Shown here piece by piece: positions 48,809 to 57,773 of a stretch of DNA of 64,000 nucleotides. A program made the position numbers and the translations under genes. How positions within the stretch are numbered: the stretch's first letter is position 1; each line of letters opens with the position of its first letter. Source of the DNA: Cytophagales bacterium (GTDB lineage Bacteria > Bacteroidota > Bacteroidia > Cytophagales > Cyclobacteriaceae); contig JAKSDO010000047.1 of the NCBI GenBank assembly GCA_022360055.1, positions 31,563-95,562 on the forward strand, read 5' to 3'. The notes under the pieces are model-generated. The model made no database searches and was not told where the DNA came from. It saw only the letters and a list, made by a program, of their open reading frames with translations.

Positions 48809-49716
48809 CGTCCTTTCCAAAGTTTCTCGGGGTATTGTCCGCGGTCCACAAGGTTCCTGATCATCGCTTTCACGACCGGCTTATCTTCGAGATAGGTAAC
48901 TCCGTAGGTAAGTTCCGGGGTCTCAATTACCGGCATGCGGACGCGGTGATTTTCCAGCATATTTGTCACTGCATCGGGCAGAAAAAATTCCGCTTTCGGA
49001 TCGCCGGAATTATCATTTATAAACGATTCAAACCCTTCTTTCAACACTTCAAAAAAGGGCGGCGTAAACCCCACAAGATTCATGGATACGATCTCCTCTC
49101 CGGACAGCGCAAATCGCTCGTCGTTTTCCACATAGTAAATCGAACTGTCGGGTTGCTTGTAAATATGGGTTCTCTCCGTGACCTTTTCCAGAAATGCATC
49201 ATCCGAAACAGTACAGACTCCCCTGGACACGTAGCCATTATCGGATAATGTGTTTATCAGCCGGTATCCGATCAGGCACGCATCCAATCGGTCCGGTTGC
49301 AAATTCACCAGATGATCATGAAGCAGCTTAAAGGACTTGGTTCCATAAAAATCATCGGCGTTTATCACCGCAAAAGGATCATTGATTTTTTCTGCCGCCA
49401 TCATCACGGCGTGGCCCGTCCCCCAGGGTTTTCGGCGCTCCCCGGGAACCGCAATACCATCGGGGACAATGTCAATCTCCTGAAAAGCATAGTCGATTTC
49501 AATATAATTCTCAAATTTCCCGACAAATACCTCTTTGAATTCATGCTCGATGTTTCTCCGGATAATAAAAACGACCTTTTTAAAACCGGCTCGAATTGCA
49601 TCGTAAATCGAATAATCGATAATGGTTTCCCCCGACGGGCCGAACTGGTCTATTTGTTTAAGACTTCCATACCTTGAGGCAAGTCCCGCTGCCAAAACAA
49701 CAACTGAAGGCTTCAT
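48805..49716 (-). CDS. sugar-1-phosphate nucleotidyltransferase
   Basis: 303 residues with the nucleotidyltransferase signature VVLAAGLASRYGSLKQIDQFGPSGETI (glycine-rich, with basic residue), the metal Asp in AVINADDFYG and GTGHAVMMA. It would convert HexNAc-1-phosphate and UTP to UDP-HexNAc. The coupling to the NahK-like kinase is the main support for that substrate. The protein is cytoplasmic. Confidence 0.82.
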   Translation of the reverse strand: MKPSVVVLAAGLASRYGSLKQIDQFGPSGETIIDYSIYDAIRAGFKKVVFIIRRNIEHEFKEVFVGKFENYIEIDYAFQEIDIVPDGIAVPGERRKPWGTGHAVMMAAEKINDPFAVINADDFYGTKSFKLLHDHLVNLQPDRLDACLIGYRLINTLSDNGYVSRGVCTVSDDAFLEKVTERTHIYKQPDSSIYYVENDERFALSGEEIVSMNLVGFTPPFFEVLKEGFESFINDNSGDPKAEFFLPDAVTNMLENHRVRMPVIETPELTYGVTYLEDKPVVKAMIRNLVDRGQYPEKLWKGR

Positions 49717-49821
49717 TTCAATCTAGCTTATTAAATACGGTCAAAAATGGTTTGTGAACAACTTAGTCTACCGGATATCAAAATTGGAAAATATCCACAT
49801 AAAATCAAAGAAAAAATAAAT

Positions 49822-49860
49822 AATGTTATCGTACACAATAAGTTTGTGCACGATAACATT
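49822..49860. promoter_or_regulatory. long palindrome upstream of the HexNAc operon
   Basis: Arms AATGTTATCGTACACAA (49822-49838) and TTGTGCACGATAACATT (49844-49860) pair at 16 of 17 positions around a 5-nt spacer. It lies 106 nt before the nucleotidyltransferase start and 30 nt after the LacI stop. It could be a LacI-type operator (half-site TGTTATCG) or, read leftward, a terminator hairpin for the LacI gene since ATTATTTATTTTTT follows. Confidence 0.6.
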
Positions 49861-49889
49861 GCGCTTTTAATGCGAATAGCTCCGCAGAA

Positions 49890-50915
49890 TCAAATCCGGT
49901 AAGATGATACATTTTCCGGGCTTATGATCTCAATAGGCAAAAACTTCTGCTCCGGCGGTCGAATGTTTCGAAGAAGAAAATCGGACAGGTAGGACAATCC
50001 CTGGAATGCCTGAAGCTTTGGATTTTGATAAATCAGGAATCTGATCTTTCCCTTGCGCAGATTTCTTATGTTTTCCCGGAGCAGATCGTATCCGATTATT
50101 GGCACATCAAGACCCGTATCTGCAATCAGATGCGCTTTGGAGGTCGTCACAAAAATTCCGTCTATTCCGGATGGTCCGAATTCTTTCAACCGATCCATAA
50201 TTGTTGCCTGCCCATCCGTCCTTACATTTACGGTACTTATTGAGACAGGCTCGCGCCTTTCACTGAAATATGATCTGAAACCTTCTTCTTTTTGTTGCAT
50301 ATGAAAAGCATTCTCATATTCCTCCTCCATATGCACGATCAGAACAGATTTTGGCTTTGGCAAGAAGGTGTCGAACAGGTGTGCTGCCGTACGGCCGCTT
50401 TGAATGAGGTTTTGTCCGACAAAAGACTGAAAACCGGAGTTTTCAACAATGGTGTTGATCAGATTAAAAGGGATCTGCCTTTGCTTGAGCCGGGCCAGGT
50501 ATTGCCTGCTTTCTTTGAGGAACAATGCTCCGAGAAGAACTCCGTCCGGATTCAATTTCAGCGATTGTTTGCTTGCATTCGCAAAATCCGCCGGATGGTT
50601 TGGCGCGTATTTCAATATCTCGACCGATATGCCTTTTTCCTGCAGGGCTTCACTCAGTTCACGAATCCCATCGTAACACGGCTTCCAATATTCGTCGAGG
50701 CCGTCGTCCGGCAATATCACGGCAAAGCGATATCTTTTATTCAGTTTTAAAGAACGGGCGACCGGATTGGGTTTGTAGTCGATCTGCTTTAGAATGCTTG
50801 TTACCTTTTCCTCCTTCTCCGGAGAAACCTTGCCCCTGTTGTGCAAAACCCGATCTACCGTTCCTGCGGAAACTCCGGCCAGTTTGGCTATTTCTTTGAT
50901 CGTATAGAATTTCAT
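49890..50915 (-). CDS. LacI-family transcriptional regulator (HexNAc/glycan operon)
   Basis: 341 residues. N-terminal LacI helix-turn-helix (TIKEIAKLAGVSAGTVDRVLHNRGKVSPEK) with the hinge NPVARSLKLNKRY, then a periplasmic-binding-protein-like sensor domain (FAVILPDD, VPIIGYDLL). The DRVLHNRG recognition helix is of the subclass often seen with periplasmic-binding-protein type-4 sensors. Located immediately upstream of the HexNAc-processing operon and on the same strand, it most likely senses a sugar from that operon. Confidence 0.9.
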   Translation of the reverse strand: MKFYTIKEIAKLAGVSAGTVDRVLHNRGKVSPEKEEKVTSILKQIDYKPNPVARSLKLNKRYRFAVILPDDGLDEYWKPCYDGIRELSEALQEKGISVEILKYAPNHPADFANASKQSLKLNPDGVLLGALFLKESRQYLARLKQRQIPFNLINTIVENSGFQSFVGQNLIQSGRTAAHLFDTFLPKPKSVLIVHMEEEYENAFHMQQKEEGFRSYFSERREPVSISTVNVRTDGQATIMDRLKEFGPSGIDGIFVTTSKAHLIADTGLDVPIIGYDLLRENIRNLRKGKIRFLIYQNPKLQAFQGLSYLSDFLLRNIRPPEQKFLPIEIISPENVSSYRI

Positions 50916-51005
50916 GATTCCAGATGTCGCCTATTATTTCAAACAAATATCTTATTTTTCTTCTGAATATCTAGCTTTGGATCCAATTTGTTCGAACACA
51001 ATTAG

Positions 51006-51030
51006 CCTCCGGCGATTGATCCGCCGGAGG
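51006..51030 (-). terminator. hairpin downstream of the DUF2264 gene
   Basis: 9-bp GC-rich stem CCTCCGGCG/CGCCGGAGG with a 7-nt loop, about 100 nt past the DUF2264 stop. It is followed on the transcribed strand by CTAATTGTGTT, only moderately T-rich. Likely transcription end for the leftward operon. Confidence 0.5.
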
Positions 51031-51133
51031 GGCCGCAATGGCAACAAGACCGATATGCCCGAACTTTTGCCTTCCTGCCAAACCTGGCGAGCGCACACAA
51101 AATTCAAATCGCCAAATTGTCGGGACGCCCACT

Positions 51134-53188
51134 TTAACAGGATCTTTTCCCGTCAATATCTTTAAAATCGATCAGGTACTTTTTGCCTGTGAACAGGGTA
51201 ATTTCAGCGCCCAGCACCGATCCCGAAGGAGTAATGTCCATGATGCGAATATCCTCTACCGGCGACAGCTCGTCGTCGGTAAAGGCGCCATTGTCCATTT
51301 TGTGCAAAAAAGCCGAGATCATCAATTCCATTGCCGGATTTTTCTCCATTCTTCTTTTGTAGGCATAAATGACCGTACTTTCATCGGCTTCGGCATTCCT
51401 GTTTTTGTGTACCAGGGTGTCTACACGATCCCAGCCATTGTAAATCACCATGGCAATGCTTCTTCCGGGAATGGAGGCGGTTATTACTTTTTTATAATCA
51501 TCTTCGAATCGATCGACCTCGGCCTTGTTGCCTCCGATGTGCGGCATACCGAAATGCCCCAGGGTCAATTCGTATTCAAATGCAAGGCGCGAGCGGTCGA
51601 TTCTGATCACTCCGCCGGGAACGGTAATATCGGCCAGGTCGATGATATATCCCACTCCATTGTTCGGCGGTCTGCGCATAATCGCCTGCCTGTAAATAAC
51701 ATCGTCCCGAACGCCGTTGTACATCATGCTTTGAGAAATTGTGTACAGTTGGTTTTTATCGGAATTATTGTCTACGGCATTGCCCGTAAGATAGAAATTG
51801 ACGTCGTCGCCCCGTACATCCCGGGGGTCAACGCTGCGAAAACAATACTCCATTGCGGTTCCTCCCTCGGGGTTATGATCTTCCCACGGGAAATGCGTGT
51901 TGTAAACAAGTTTGGAATAATTGGGGTCATTGTAATACACCTTACCCGGGATAATCTCCGAAGTGCCTGTTTTTCCGTGATTAACCAGGACGAGGCCCGG
52001 ATGATCAAGGATCACTTTCGTTGAGTTATTGCCCAGGTTTTCCCACATTCCGTCATTTTCTTTAGCCGTCCAGAACGGAGCGTTGTCGGGCAGCGCAAGA
52101 CATATGAATGGCAGGAACATCAGAAACGGACTGGCGGCGCAACTATAGTTTTGCACCATGTATTCTTGTTGCCTGTAAAAGCCCAGGCTGGGTATGTCGT
52201 TGTAATAGAATTCTTCCCGGGTCACAAACTGAAGCAAGGATCCCGAGCAGAGCCTTCTCGCCCAGCCGGCATCAAGACTGGTTTTTTCCTTTAACATAAA
52301 TGCCACCGGAAACGCGCCCGAAACCCATGTCCTGTAGCAAATGCTCCTGGACCACATATTGACATACCCGTCGCGGCCGAAAAAACTGGTAATGGACTCC
52401 ATGAGCTTTTGTGCGGACTTCTCTATGATATCGGCTATCCCGGGATAGTAATCGTCTCCGAACGTCCTGTTCCAGATGGTGGTGTAAACAATAAAAAGGC
52501 TAATCGAGTAGTAGTTATAGGTTTGCTCCAGGTACCAGCCATTGCCCGAATGGTACGAAGCAACCCACAATAAATGACTTTTTAGCAGTTCGTCGTCAAT
52601 CCCATAGCCATACTTTTTGAGAAATGAAAGTGTGACAATGTTAAAGATGCGCCAATTGTTTTGTGTCGTTCTGTGATGCGCCCATTTTGAAATTGTTTTG
52701 GCCATTTCATCCCTTTGTTTTTGAGTAAAACACGGCCATATGGTATCGGGCATTAAGAGAAGTGTTTTAAACAGGCCTCCGAATTCGCAGGTGAATTGAT
52801 AATTGGAATCCGGCAGATCTTCCGGCAGCGGCAAAGAATTCGGATGTCCCGGAGTGAATGCATTGTACAAATGCAAGCAGTAATAATCTCTGAGTTTGAT
52901 GTTATTGATGCGGACGTCGGGATCCGTGTGAATCAGCGGACCGGCGAGGGTAAAGGTTCTTTCCAGCGCTTCAAATTCCAACGACCGATGTCTCCAGTCG
53001 GGATCATCGGGCTGCGGATAAGTTTTCCCGGGAACTTTCGGAAAGACCATCGGCGTTTCAAGGGAATCGACATGGGTAAATGCGCGCTCCAATATGTATC
53101 TTGCACAATCGATGTAATGCTGTCTGGTCATCCCGGTATGCGGACTTAGTTCAAAATCGGGATTTTCAATTTCAAAGCTTTTTTTCAT
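51134..53188 (-). CDS. DUF2264 family protein, probable alpha/alpha-barrel glycosidase
   Basis: 684 residues without a signal peptide. The N-terminal half has the DUF2264 features FEALERTFTLAGPLI, NNWRIFNIVTLSFLKKYGYG, YHSGNGWYLEQTYNYYSI and DGYVNMWSRSICYRTW; the C-terminal half is a beta-sandwich. I believe DUF2264 overlaps a beta-glucuronidase-type CAZy family (GH154), but this is from memory. It would act on an imported oligosaccharide in the cytoplasm. It is transcribed from the operator-bearing promoter at 53495-53525. Confidence 0.75.
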   Translation of the reverse strand: MKKSFEIENPDFELSPHTGMTRQHYIDCARYILERAFTHVDSLETPMVFPKVPGKTYPQPDDPDWRHRSLEFEALERTFTLAGPLIHTDPDVRINNIKLRDYYCLHLYNAFTPGHPNSLPLPEDLPDSNYQFTCEFGGLFKTLLLMPDTIWPCFTQKQRDEMAKTISKWAHHRTTQNNWRIFNIVTLSFLKKYGYGIDDELLKSHLLWVASYHSGNGWYLEQTYNYYSISLFIVYTTIWNRTFGDDYYPGIADIIEKSAQKLMESITSFFGRDGYVNMWSRSICYRTWVSGAFPVAFMLKEKTSLDAGWARRLCSGSLLQFVTREEFYYNDIPSLGFYRQQEYMVQNYSCAASPFLMFLPFICLALPDNAPFWTAKENDGMWENLGNNSTKVILDHPGLVLVNHGKTGTSEIIPGKVYYNDPNYSKLVYNTHFPWEDHNPEGGTAMEYCFRSVDPRDVRGDDVNFYLTGNAVDNNSDKNQLYTISQSMMYNGVRDDVIYRQAIMRRPPNNGVGYIIDLADITVPGGVIRIDRSRLAFEYELTLGHFGMPHIGGNKAEVDRFEDDYKKVITASIPGRSIAMVIYNGWDRVDTLVHKNRNAEADESTVIYAYKRRMEKNPAMELMISAFLHKMDNGAFTDDELSPVEDIRIMDITPSGSVLGAEITLFTGKKYLIDFKDIDGKRSC

Positions 53189-53259
53189 GTGTTTAAAATT
53201 TGCGGAAACCTCGCCATATGCCGTTGATCGTCATTATCCGGTATATCTCAATAATTATC

Positions 53260-53442
53260 TCAGGCATCGCCTGTTTCATCTATACGTTTAAAGAAATATT
53301 TATTCTTTTTCATCAATTGATTTAATTCCTCCAACGAATTCAAAGACGTGTTTTCAGGCGGTTCCATCATGGAATTAAAGATCAAAAGGCAGGTTTTTCC
53401 CGCGGGAATGCCGTGCGCTTTTCTCGCAATGTCGGTTTTCAT
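53260..53442 (-). CDS. small protein leading the DUF2264 operon
   Basis: 60 residues from the ATG at 53442 (MKTDIARKAHGIPAGKTCLLIF). A start 63 nt earlier would fall at the predicted -7 promoter box and is excluded. The peptide has a KTCLLIFNSMMEPPENTSL segment and a charged C-terminus; no family is recognised. It is the first frame after the LacI-controlled promoter. Confidence 0.45.
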   Translation of the reverse strand: MKTDIARKAHGIPAGKTCLLIFNSMMEPPENTSLNSLEELNQLMKKNKYFFKRIDETGDA

Positions 53443-53494
53443 GGCACTGTGTGTTTTAAGGTTGTTAACAATGTGAACACGCCGCATCGTGCGG

Positions 53495-53525
53495 CAAAGG
53501 TACATGAAGAGGAGATATTACACAA
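53495..53525 (-). promoter_or_regulatory. Bacteroidota-type promoter of the DUF2264 operon
   Basis: On the - strand TTG (53525-53523), 20 nt, then TACCTTTG (53502-53495), a full match to the TTG-N19-21-TAnnTTTG consensus. The -33 TTG is inside the LacI palindrome. Confidence 0.7.
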
Positions 53526-53535
53526 TCGATTGTGT
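53520..53535. promoter_or_regulatory. LacI-family operator, left site
   Basis: Perfect 16-bp palindrome ACACAATCGATTGTGT over the -33 box of the leftward promoter. The same motif with one centre change lies at 54911-54926 in front of the divergent operon; the regulator gene lies between. Confidence 0.85.
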
Positions 53536-53571
53536 GAAAATTTCTTTTTATCCGCCGTTTCACTGCTTCTC

Positions 53572-53612
53572 AAAAAATCGCCGGGCGGTGGCCGCGGCAC
53601 GCACGCCCGGCG
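53572..53612 (-). terminator. Rho-independent terminator of the LacI-family gene
   Basis: Read leftward, a 9-bp stem CGCCGGGCG/CGCCCGGCG with a 16-nt GC-rich loop is followed by ATTTTTTG. It is about 170 nt beyond the regulator's stop and upstream of the next promoter, insulating the two units. Confidence 0.8.
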
Positions 53613-53780
53613 CGTTATCGCCCGGCCGGGCGAACAAACCGGCACGCAAACTGCATTTGCTCCCTCCGCCCGCCAGAACATCATGCAAGGGCTGCGGCGC
53701 TTACGGGATGCACACACCGGCAAACACGATCATGCCTCGCGCGACCGGATTTTCATCCGGGCAGGAAAAAATCGATGGAA

Positions 53781-54836
53781 TCAAGATGCATTGCTCCCGC
53801 CCCGGGGTGAACCTTTGACGGAAGAATTTCTTATGAGAAGTTTTGTCTTAAAGCTGATCGTTTGAGGTATCTGGGTCTGGCTTTTACCGGAAACCTTATC
53901 CAATACGATTTCGGCGGCCTTCTTTCCAATTTCAACCGCAGGATGATCTATTGTTGTCAATTGAGGCCTTATAATTGATGAAACCGGGTCATTGTTGAAT
54001 CCGACAACACCAATCTCATCCGGAATGGAGTAGCCGCACTCTTCCGCGTATTGCATAAAACCAATCGCAGAAGTATCGTTGGATGCAAAGATCGCGTCAG
54101 GCCGCAAATCCCGATTCAGAAGCGTCTCAGCTCCATTTATCCCGTCTTCATAGCTCAATTTCGAATAGTGTATTACGTTTTCGTCGACGGGCATGCGATG
54201 ATCCCTCAACGCTGTGAGATACCCTTCAAGCCGCTTTTGATACATGTGTCTCTGCTGCACACCTGCCAGATGCCCTATGCGCCTATATCCCTGCCCGATC
54301 AGGTGATTTGTCGCCATATACGCCGCATCAAAATTATCGACAAGCACTTTATCCGTATCGATCTCGAACGATACCCGATCCGCAAAAACAAGCGGATAGT
54401 TATTTTTTATAAAAGGATCAAAATGCTCATACCGATCGGTTTCGGCGGCTAACGACACGATTAACCCGTCTACCCGGCTATTGAACATGGTTTTTACATC
54501 TTCCCGCTCCTTTTTATAACTATCCAAAGATTGTGTAATAATCACATTGTAACCGTATCGGCTGCACACGGCCTCAATCCCGCTAATTAACGAGGATATG
54601 AAGGGCCGGTTGATGTGCGACACGATTACTCCGATCGCATTTGTCTTCTTTTTCCTAAGGCTCGAAGCAATGGCATTCGGCTCATATCCCATCTCGGCCG
54701 CTTTCTTCTTCACCTTTCTGATGGTACTTTTCCCAATGCTGTAATGATCCTTTAGCGCCCTGGAGACGGTTGTCGCCGAAACCCCCAACGCCCGGGCCAC
54801 ATCGTAAATGGTTATATGTTTTGTTCTGTGATCCAC
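53781..54836 (-). CDS. LacI-family repressor of the DUF2264 and PmoA/Gfo-Idh operons
   Basis: 351 residues from a GTG start; no in-frame ATG is available before the HTH. The LacI DNA-binding domain is complete (ITIYDVARALGVSATTVSRALKDHYSIGKSTIRKV, hinge YEPNAIASSLRKKKTN), followed by the effector-binding domain (IGVIVSHINRPFISSLISGIE, RPDAIFASNDTSAIGFMQYAEECG, LTTIDHPAVEIGKKAAEI). Two near-identical ACACAATCG-type palindromes flank the gene at the promoters of both neighbouring operons, which defines its likely regulon directly from sequence. The site at 54905 may also autoregulate. Confidence 0.92.
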   Translation of the reverse strand: MDHRTKHITIYDVARALGVSATTVSRALKDHYSIGKSTIRKVKKKAAEMGYEPNAIASSLRKKKTNAIGVIVSHINRPFISSLISGIEAVCSRYGYNVIITQSLDSYKKEREDVKTMFNSRVDGLIVSLAAETDRYEHFDPFIKNNYPLVFADRVSFEIDTDKVLVDNFDAAYMATNHLIGQGYRRIGHLAGVQQRHMYQKRLEGYLTALRDHRMPVDENVIHYSKLSYEDGINGAETLLNRDLRPDAIFASNDTSAIGFMQYAEECGYSIPDEIGVVGFNNDPVSSIIRPQLTTIDHPAVEIGKKAAEIVLDKVSGKSQTQIPQTISFKTKLLIRNSSVKGSPRGGSNAS

Positions 54837-54904
54837 GATGATCGTGTCCTATCCGAAATTGTTTAACCGGCACTAAATACGTAAAAATTTCCATTCCCGA
54901 TCAG

Positions 54905-54932
54905 AAATTTACACAATCGGTTGTGTAAATTT
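54905..54932. promoter_or_regulatory. LacI-family operator, right site
   Basis: Perfect 12-bp arms AAATTTACACAA/TTGTGTAAATTT around TCGG. The core ACACAATCGGTTGTGT differs from the left operator at one base. It covers the -33 element of the rightward promoter. Confidence 0.85.
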
Positions 54933-54951
54933 CGAATTTATTCTAAATTTG
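54921..54951 (+). promoter_or_regulatory. Bacteroidota-type promoter of the PmoA/Gfo-Idh operon
   Basis: TTG (54921-54923), 20 nt, TAAATTTG (54944-54951). It predicts a start about 54958 and a ~92-nt leader to the ATG at 55050. Confidence 0.7.
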
Positions 54952-55049
54952 TCCACGAATTTGAAAGATATTTAACTATAAATCTCTATCCCGACAAGGG
55001 GATCGCCTTACAAAAATGAATTTCACAAAGGATCTAAAGCCACGATGTA

Positions 55050-56339
55050 ATGGAAAGTCTCAACAAGTCCCCTTATAATGCAATCGCGTTTCTAGGCCTC
55101 CTGATTCATTTTTACCTTTTCGCAAACGCCCAGGACAACGAAATAGCGATCATCCGGGTTGATTCGGGGCCGTATGATCGCGCAAATACCCTGGTCGGAG
55201 TAAGCCTGGAAGGGCTAAGCCTGGATCTGGCCAACCGCAGCCTGGCCCTCTACAGCCTTACCGGGGGGGAGCAATATGTGGATGCCCAACTCGATTTGCA
55301 GGGAGAACCGCGGCTCTGGTGGAAGTTGCCGGATCAAATGGCGGCAGGTGAAACCCGGGAATATTCCCTGAGGCTGGAGGCGTCGAAACCGGCCAAATCC
55401 ACATCGGGCGTGCTTGTTGCGGACGATCGTGGAGATTTGCTTGTCAGTATTGACGGGAGGCCCGTTTTACGCTACAACTTCCGTTACGCCCCCTTGCCGG
55501 AAGGGGTTCCGGAAATATACAACAGGGCCGGTTACATCCACCCGGTCTGGAGCCCGAAAGGCGAGGTTCTATCCAGGATCCAGCCACCGGATCACTATCA
55601 TCACGTAGGCTTGTGGAATCCGTGGACGCATACGGCCTTTAAGGGTAAAATCATCGATTTCTGGAATCTTCTCAAGGGCGAAGGCACCGTAAAGCCGGTA
55701 TCGGTGATCTCGACAACGTCCAACGGTCTGTTCGGGGGTTTCCGGGTCTTACACGATCACATCGACTTAAACGGGCTTACCCCCGGCGGGTTTGAAGTGG
55801 CCCTGAAAGAAGTCTGGGATGTAAGAGTCTGGCATATGGATACCTCCTCGTGGTTGATTGATCTTACTTCCACGATGAATTGTGCGACCGACAGCATCTT
55901 TAGAATCATAAAATACCGGTACCAGGGATTTGGTTTCCGGGCGACGGAAAAGTGGGACGATACAACGGCCAGGCTGCTTACTTCGGAAGGAAAAGACAAA
56001 TCGGACGGGAATTCGACCCGGGCCAGATGGTGTGATGTGAACGGAGTTTCCAAGTTTGGCACCTCGGGCGTTTTGTTTATTACACATCCGTCCAATTACA
56101 ATTACCCGGAACCGATCCGGATCTGGCCCGTGGGCTCCAACCAGGGCAGGGAGAATGTATTTTTTAATTTCAATCCGGCAATGGACCGGGATTGGATTTT
56201 GGAGCCCGGACAAGATTATCGGTTGCGGTACAGAATGTTTGTTTACGACGGGCAAATAGATCGCCGTGAGGCCGAGCGCCTGTGGGCGGATTTTGCACAT
56301 CCACCCAGAGCGACCCTTGAAATCGTTCAGCATGAATAA
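55050..56339 (+). CDS. secreted DUF6807/PmoA-like protein 1
   Basis: 429 residues with a signal peptide ending near FANAQ. The conserved block is RPVLRYNFRYAPLPEGVPEIYNRAGYIHPVWSPKGEVL followed by DHYHHVGLWNPWTHTAFKG, in which the H-x-x-H-x-G segment is the family mark of PmoA-like (DUF6807) proteins. Biochemical function is unknown to me; the family is recurrently next to Gfo/Idh/MocA oxidoreductases, as here. First gene of the rightward LacI-controlled operon. Confidence 0.82.
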   Translation: MESLNKSPYNAIAFLGLLIHFYLFANAQDNEIAIIRVDSGPYDRANTLVGVSLEGLSLDLANRSLALYSLTGGEQYVDAQLDLQGEPRLWWKLPDQMAAGETREYSLRLEASKPAKSTSGVLVADDRGDLLVSIDGRPVLRYNFRYAPLPEGVPEIYNRAGYIHPVWSPKGEVLSRIQPPDHYHHVGLWNPWTHTAFKGKIIDFWNLLKGEGTVKPVSVISTTSNGLFGGFRVLHDHIDLNGLTPGGFEVALKEVWDVRVWHMDTSSWLIDLTSTMNCATDSIFRIIKYRYQGFGFRATEKWDDTTARLLTSEGKDKSDGNSTRARWCDVNGVSKFGTSGVLFITHPSNYNYPEPIRIWPVGSNQGRENVFFNFNPAMDRDWILEPGQDYRLRYRMFVYDGQIDRREAERLWADFAHPPRATLEIVQHE

Positions 56340-56368
56340 ATCATATACCTCCAAAACGTAATTGCAAA

Positions 56369-57757
56369 ATGAAAGAAATCAATAGCCGAAGAGCATTCAT
56401 GAAAACATCGCTGGTGGGGGCATCCGCAGCTTTTGCAGCGCCAGTTATTGTCCCCTCGTCGGTGTTCGGGCAAGATGCCCCGAGCAACAAGATACATGTG
56501 GGGCAGATCGGTTGCGGCCGGATCGCCAGAGACCACGACATGCCCGGGACGATGCAGCACGAGGCATCCAGGATGCTTGCGGTCTGTGATGTGGACCGCA
56601 AGCGGATGGAAGCGGGCAAAGATCTGGTCGAGGCCTATTACAACAAAAAGACCGGACGCTCACAGGCCGTCGGAGTAAAAATGTATTCCGATTACAGGGA
56701 GCTGCTTCAGGATAAGGATATCGATGCGGTGATCATCAGTACTCCGGACCATTGGCATGCGCAACCGGCCCTGGAAGCAGCTTTGGCAGGGAAAGACATT
56801 TATTTACAGAAGCCGACCTCCCTCACGGTTACCGAAGGGCGCTTACTGAGCGATGTGGTGCACAGGCAGGGAGTGATCCTGCAGGTGGGGACGCAGCAAC
56901 GTTCGATGCCCCAGTTCAGAATTGCGGCCGAGCTGGTACGGAATGGGCGCATAGGTCGAATTCATACGGTAAAAATCGGTTTACCGGGCGATCCGTCCGG
57001 TCCGGAAGGTCGGGAGATGCCGATTCCCGAACACCTGAATTTTGACATGTGGCTCGGCTCGACCCCGGAAGTTCCCTATACGGAAATCGGGGTGCACCCT
57101 CAGGAAGGATACAGCCGCCCGGGATGGTTGCGGATCGAGCACTACGGGGCCGGCATGATCACAGGCTGGGGGCAGCACCATTACGATTCGGCCGCCTGGG
57201 GTATGAATACGGAGTACACGGGCCCGGTATCGGTCGAGGCCATAGCAGAATTCCCGAAATCGGGCTTATGGGATGTGCACGGTGATTTTATGGTCAAGCA
57301 GGAATATGAAAACGGCATCACGGTCTATACCAGCGGCGGTTACAGGAATGGGATCCGGTACGAAGGCGAAGACGGATGGATCTTTGTTTCAAGGGGAAGT
57401 TACACGGCATCGGCCAGCGACCCGGTAGCAAAAGAAAAAAGTTCCCAGGCATTACAGGCCAGCGATCCAAAAATCCTGGAATCGAGCATCGGGAAAGATG
57501 AAATCCGGTTGTATAAAAGCGAAGAACAGCATGGCAACTGGCTGGATTGCATCAAAACGCGGAAGCCACCGATTTCACCGGTAGAGATCGGCCACCGGGC
57601 GTGCACGGTGTGTTTGATCAGTCATATCGCCATGAAAGTACCGGGCGTATTGAAGTGGAATCCGAAAAAAGAACGATTCATCGATCATGACCTGGCAAAT
57701 TCAATGCTTACACGTCCTCAAAGATACCCCTATGGAACCAACTACGTGAACGTTTAA
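56369..57757 (+). CDS. Tat-exported Gfo/Idh/MocA-family oxidoreductase
   Basis: 462 residues. Twin-arginine signal SRRAFMKTS, Rossmann motif VGQIGCGRIARDHD, the catalytic-type E-K-P equivalent YLQKPTSLTV, and the C-terminal alpha/beta domain with GWGQHHYDSAAWGM and GNWLDCIKTRKPP. Such exported proteins carry their cofactor through Tat and oxidise or epimerise sugars or act as GH109-like glycosidases. It begins 29 nt after the first PmoA-like gene. Confidence 0.88.
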   Translation: MKEINSRRAFMKTSLVGASAAFAAPVIVPSSVFGQDAPSNKIHVGQIGCGRIARDHDMPGTMQHEASRMLAVCDVDRKRMEAGKDLVEAYYNKKTGRSQAVGVKMYSDYRELLQDKDIDAVIISTPDHWHAQPALEAALAGKDIYLQKPTSLTVTEGRLLSDVVHRQGVILQVGTQQRSMPQFRIAAELVRNGRIGRIHTVKIGLPGDPSGPEGREMPIPEHLNFDMWLGSTPEVPYTEIGVHPQEGYSRPGWLRIEHYGAGMITGWGQHHYDSAAWGMNTEYTGPVSVEAIAEFPKSGLWDVHGDFMVKQEYENGITVYTSGGYRNGIRYEGEDGWIFVSRGSYTASASDPVAKEKSSQALQASDPKILESSIGKDEIRLYKSEEQHGNWLDCIKTRKPPISPVEIGHRACTVCLISHIAMKVPGVLKWNPKKERFIDHDLANSMLTRPQRYPYGTNYVNV

Positions 57758-57773
57758 ACATTTTGCGGACAAG

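Noticed and set aside
50978..50987. TGTTCGAACA palindrome upstream of the first LacI gene as an autoregulatory operator
   Set aside because: Only 10 bp, no second copy and no overlap with a recognisable promoter.
53413..53865. 150-codon + strand frame over the LacI operator and terminator
   Set aside because: It runs through the GC-rich terminator, an operator and the 3' end of the LacI gene; composition is that of an antisense shadow.
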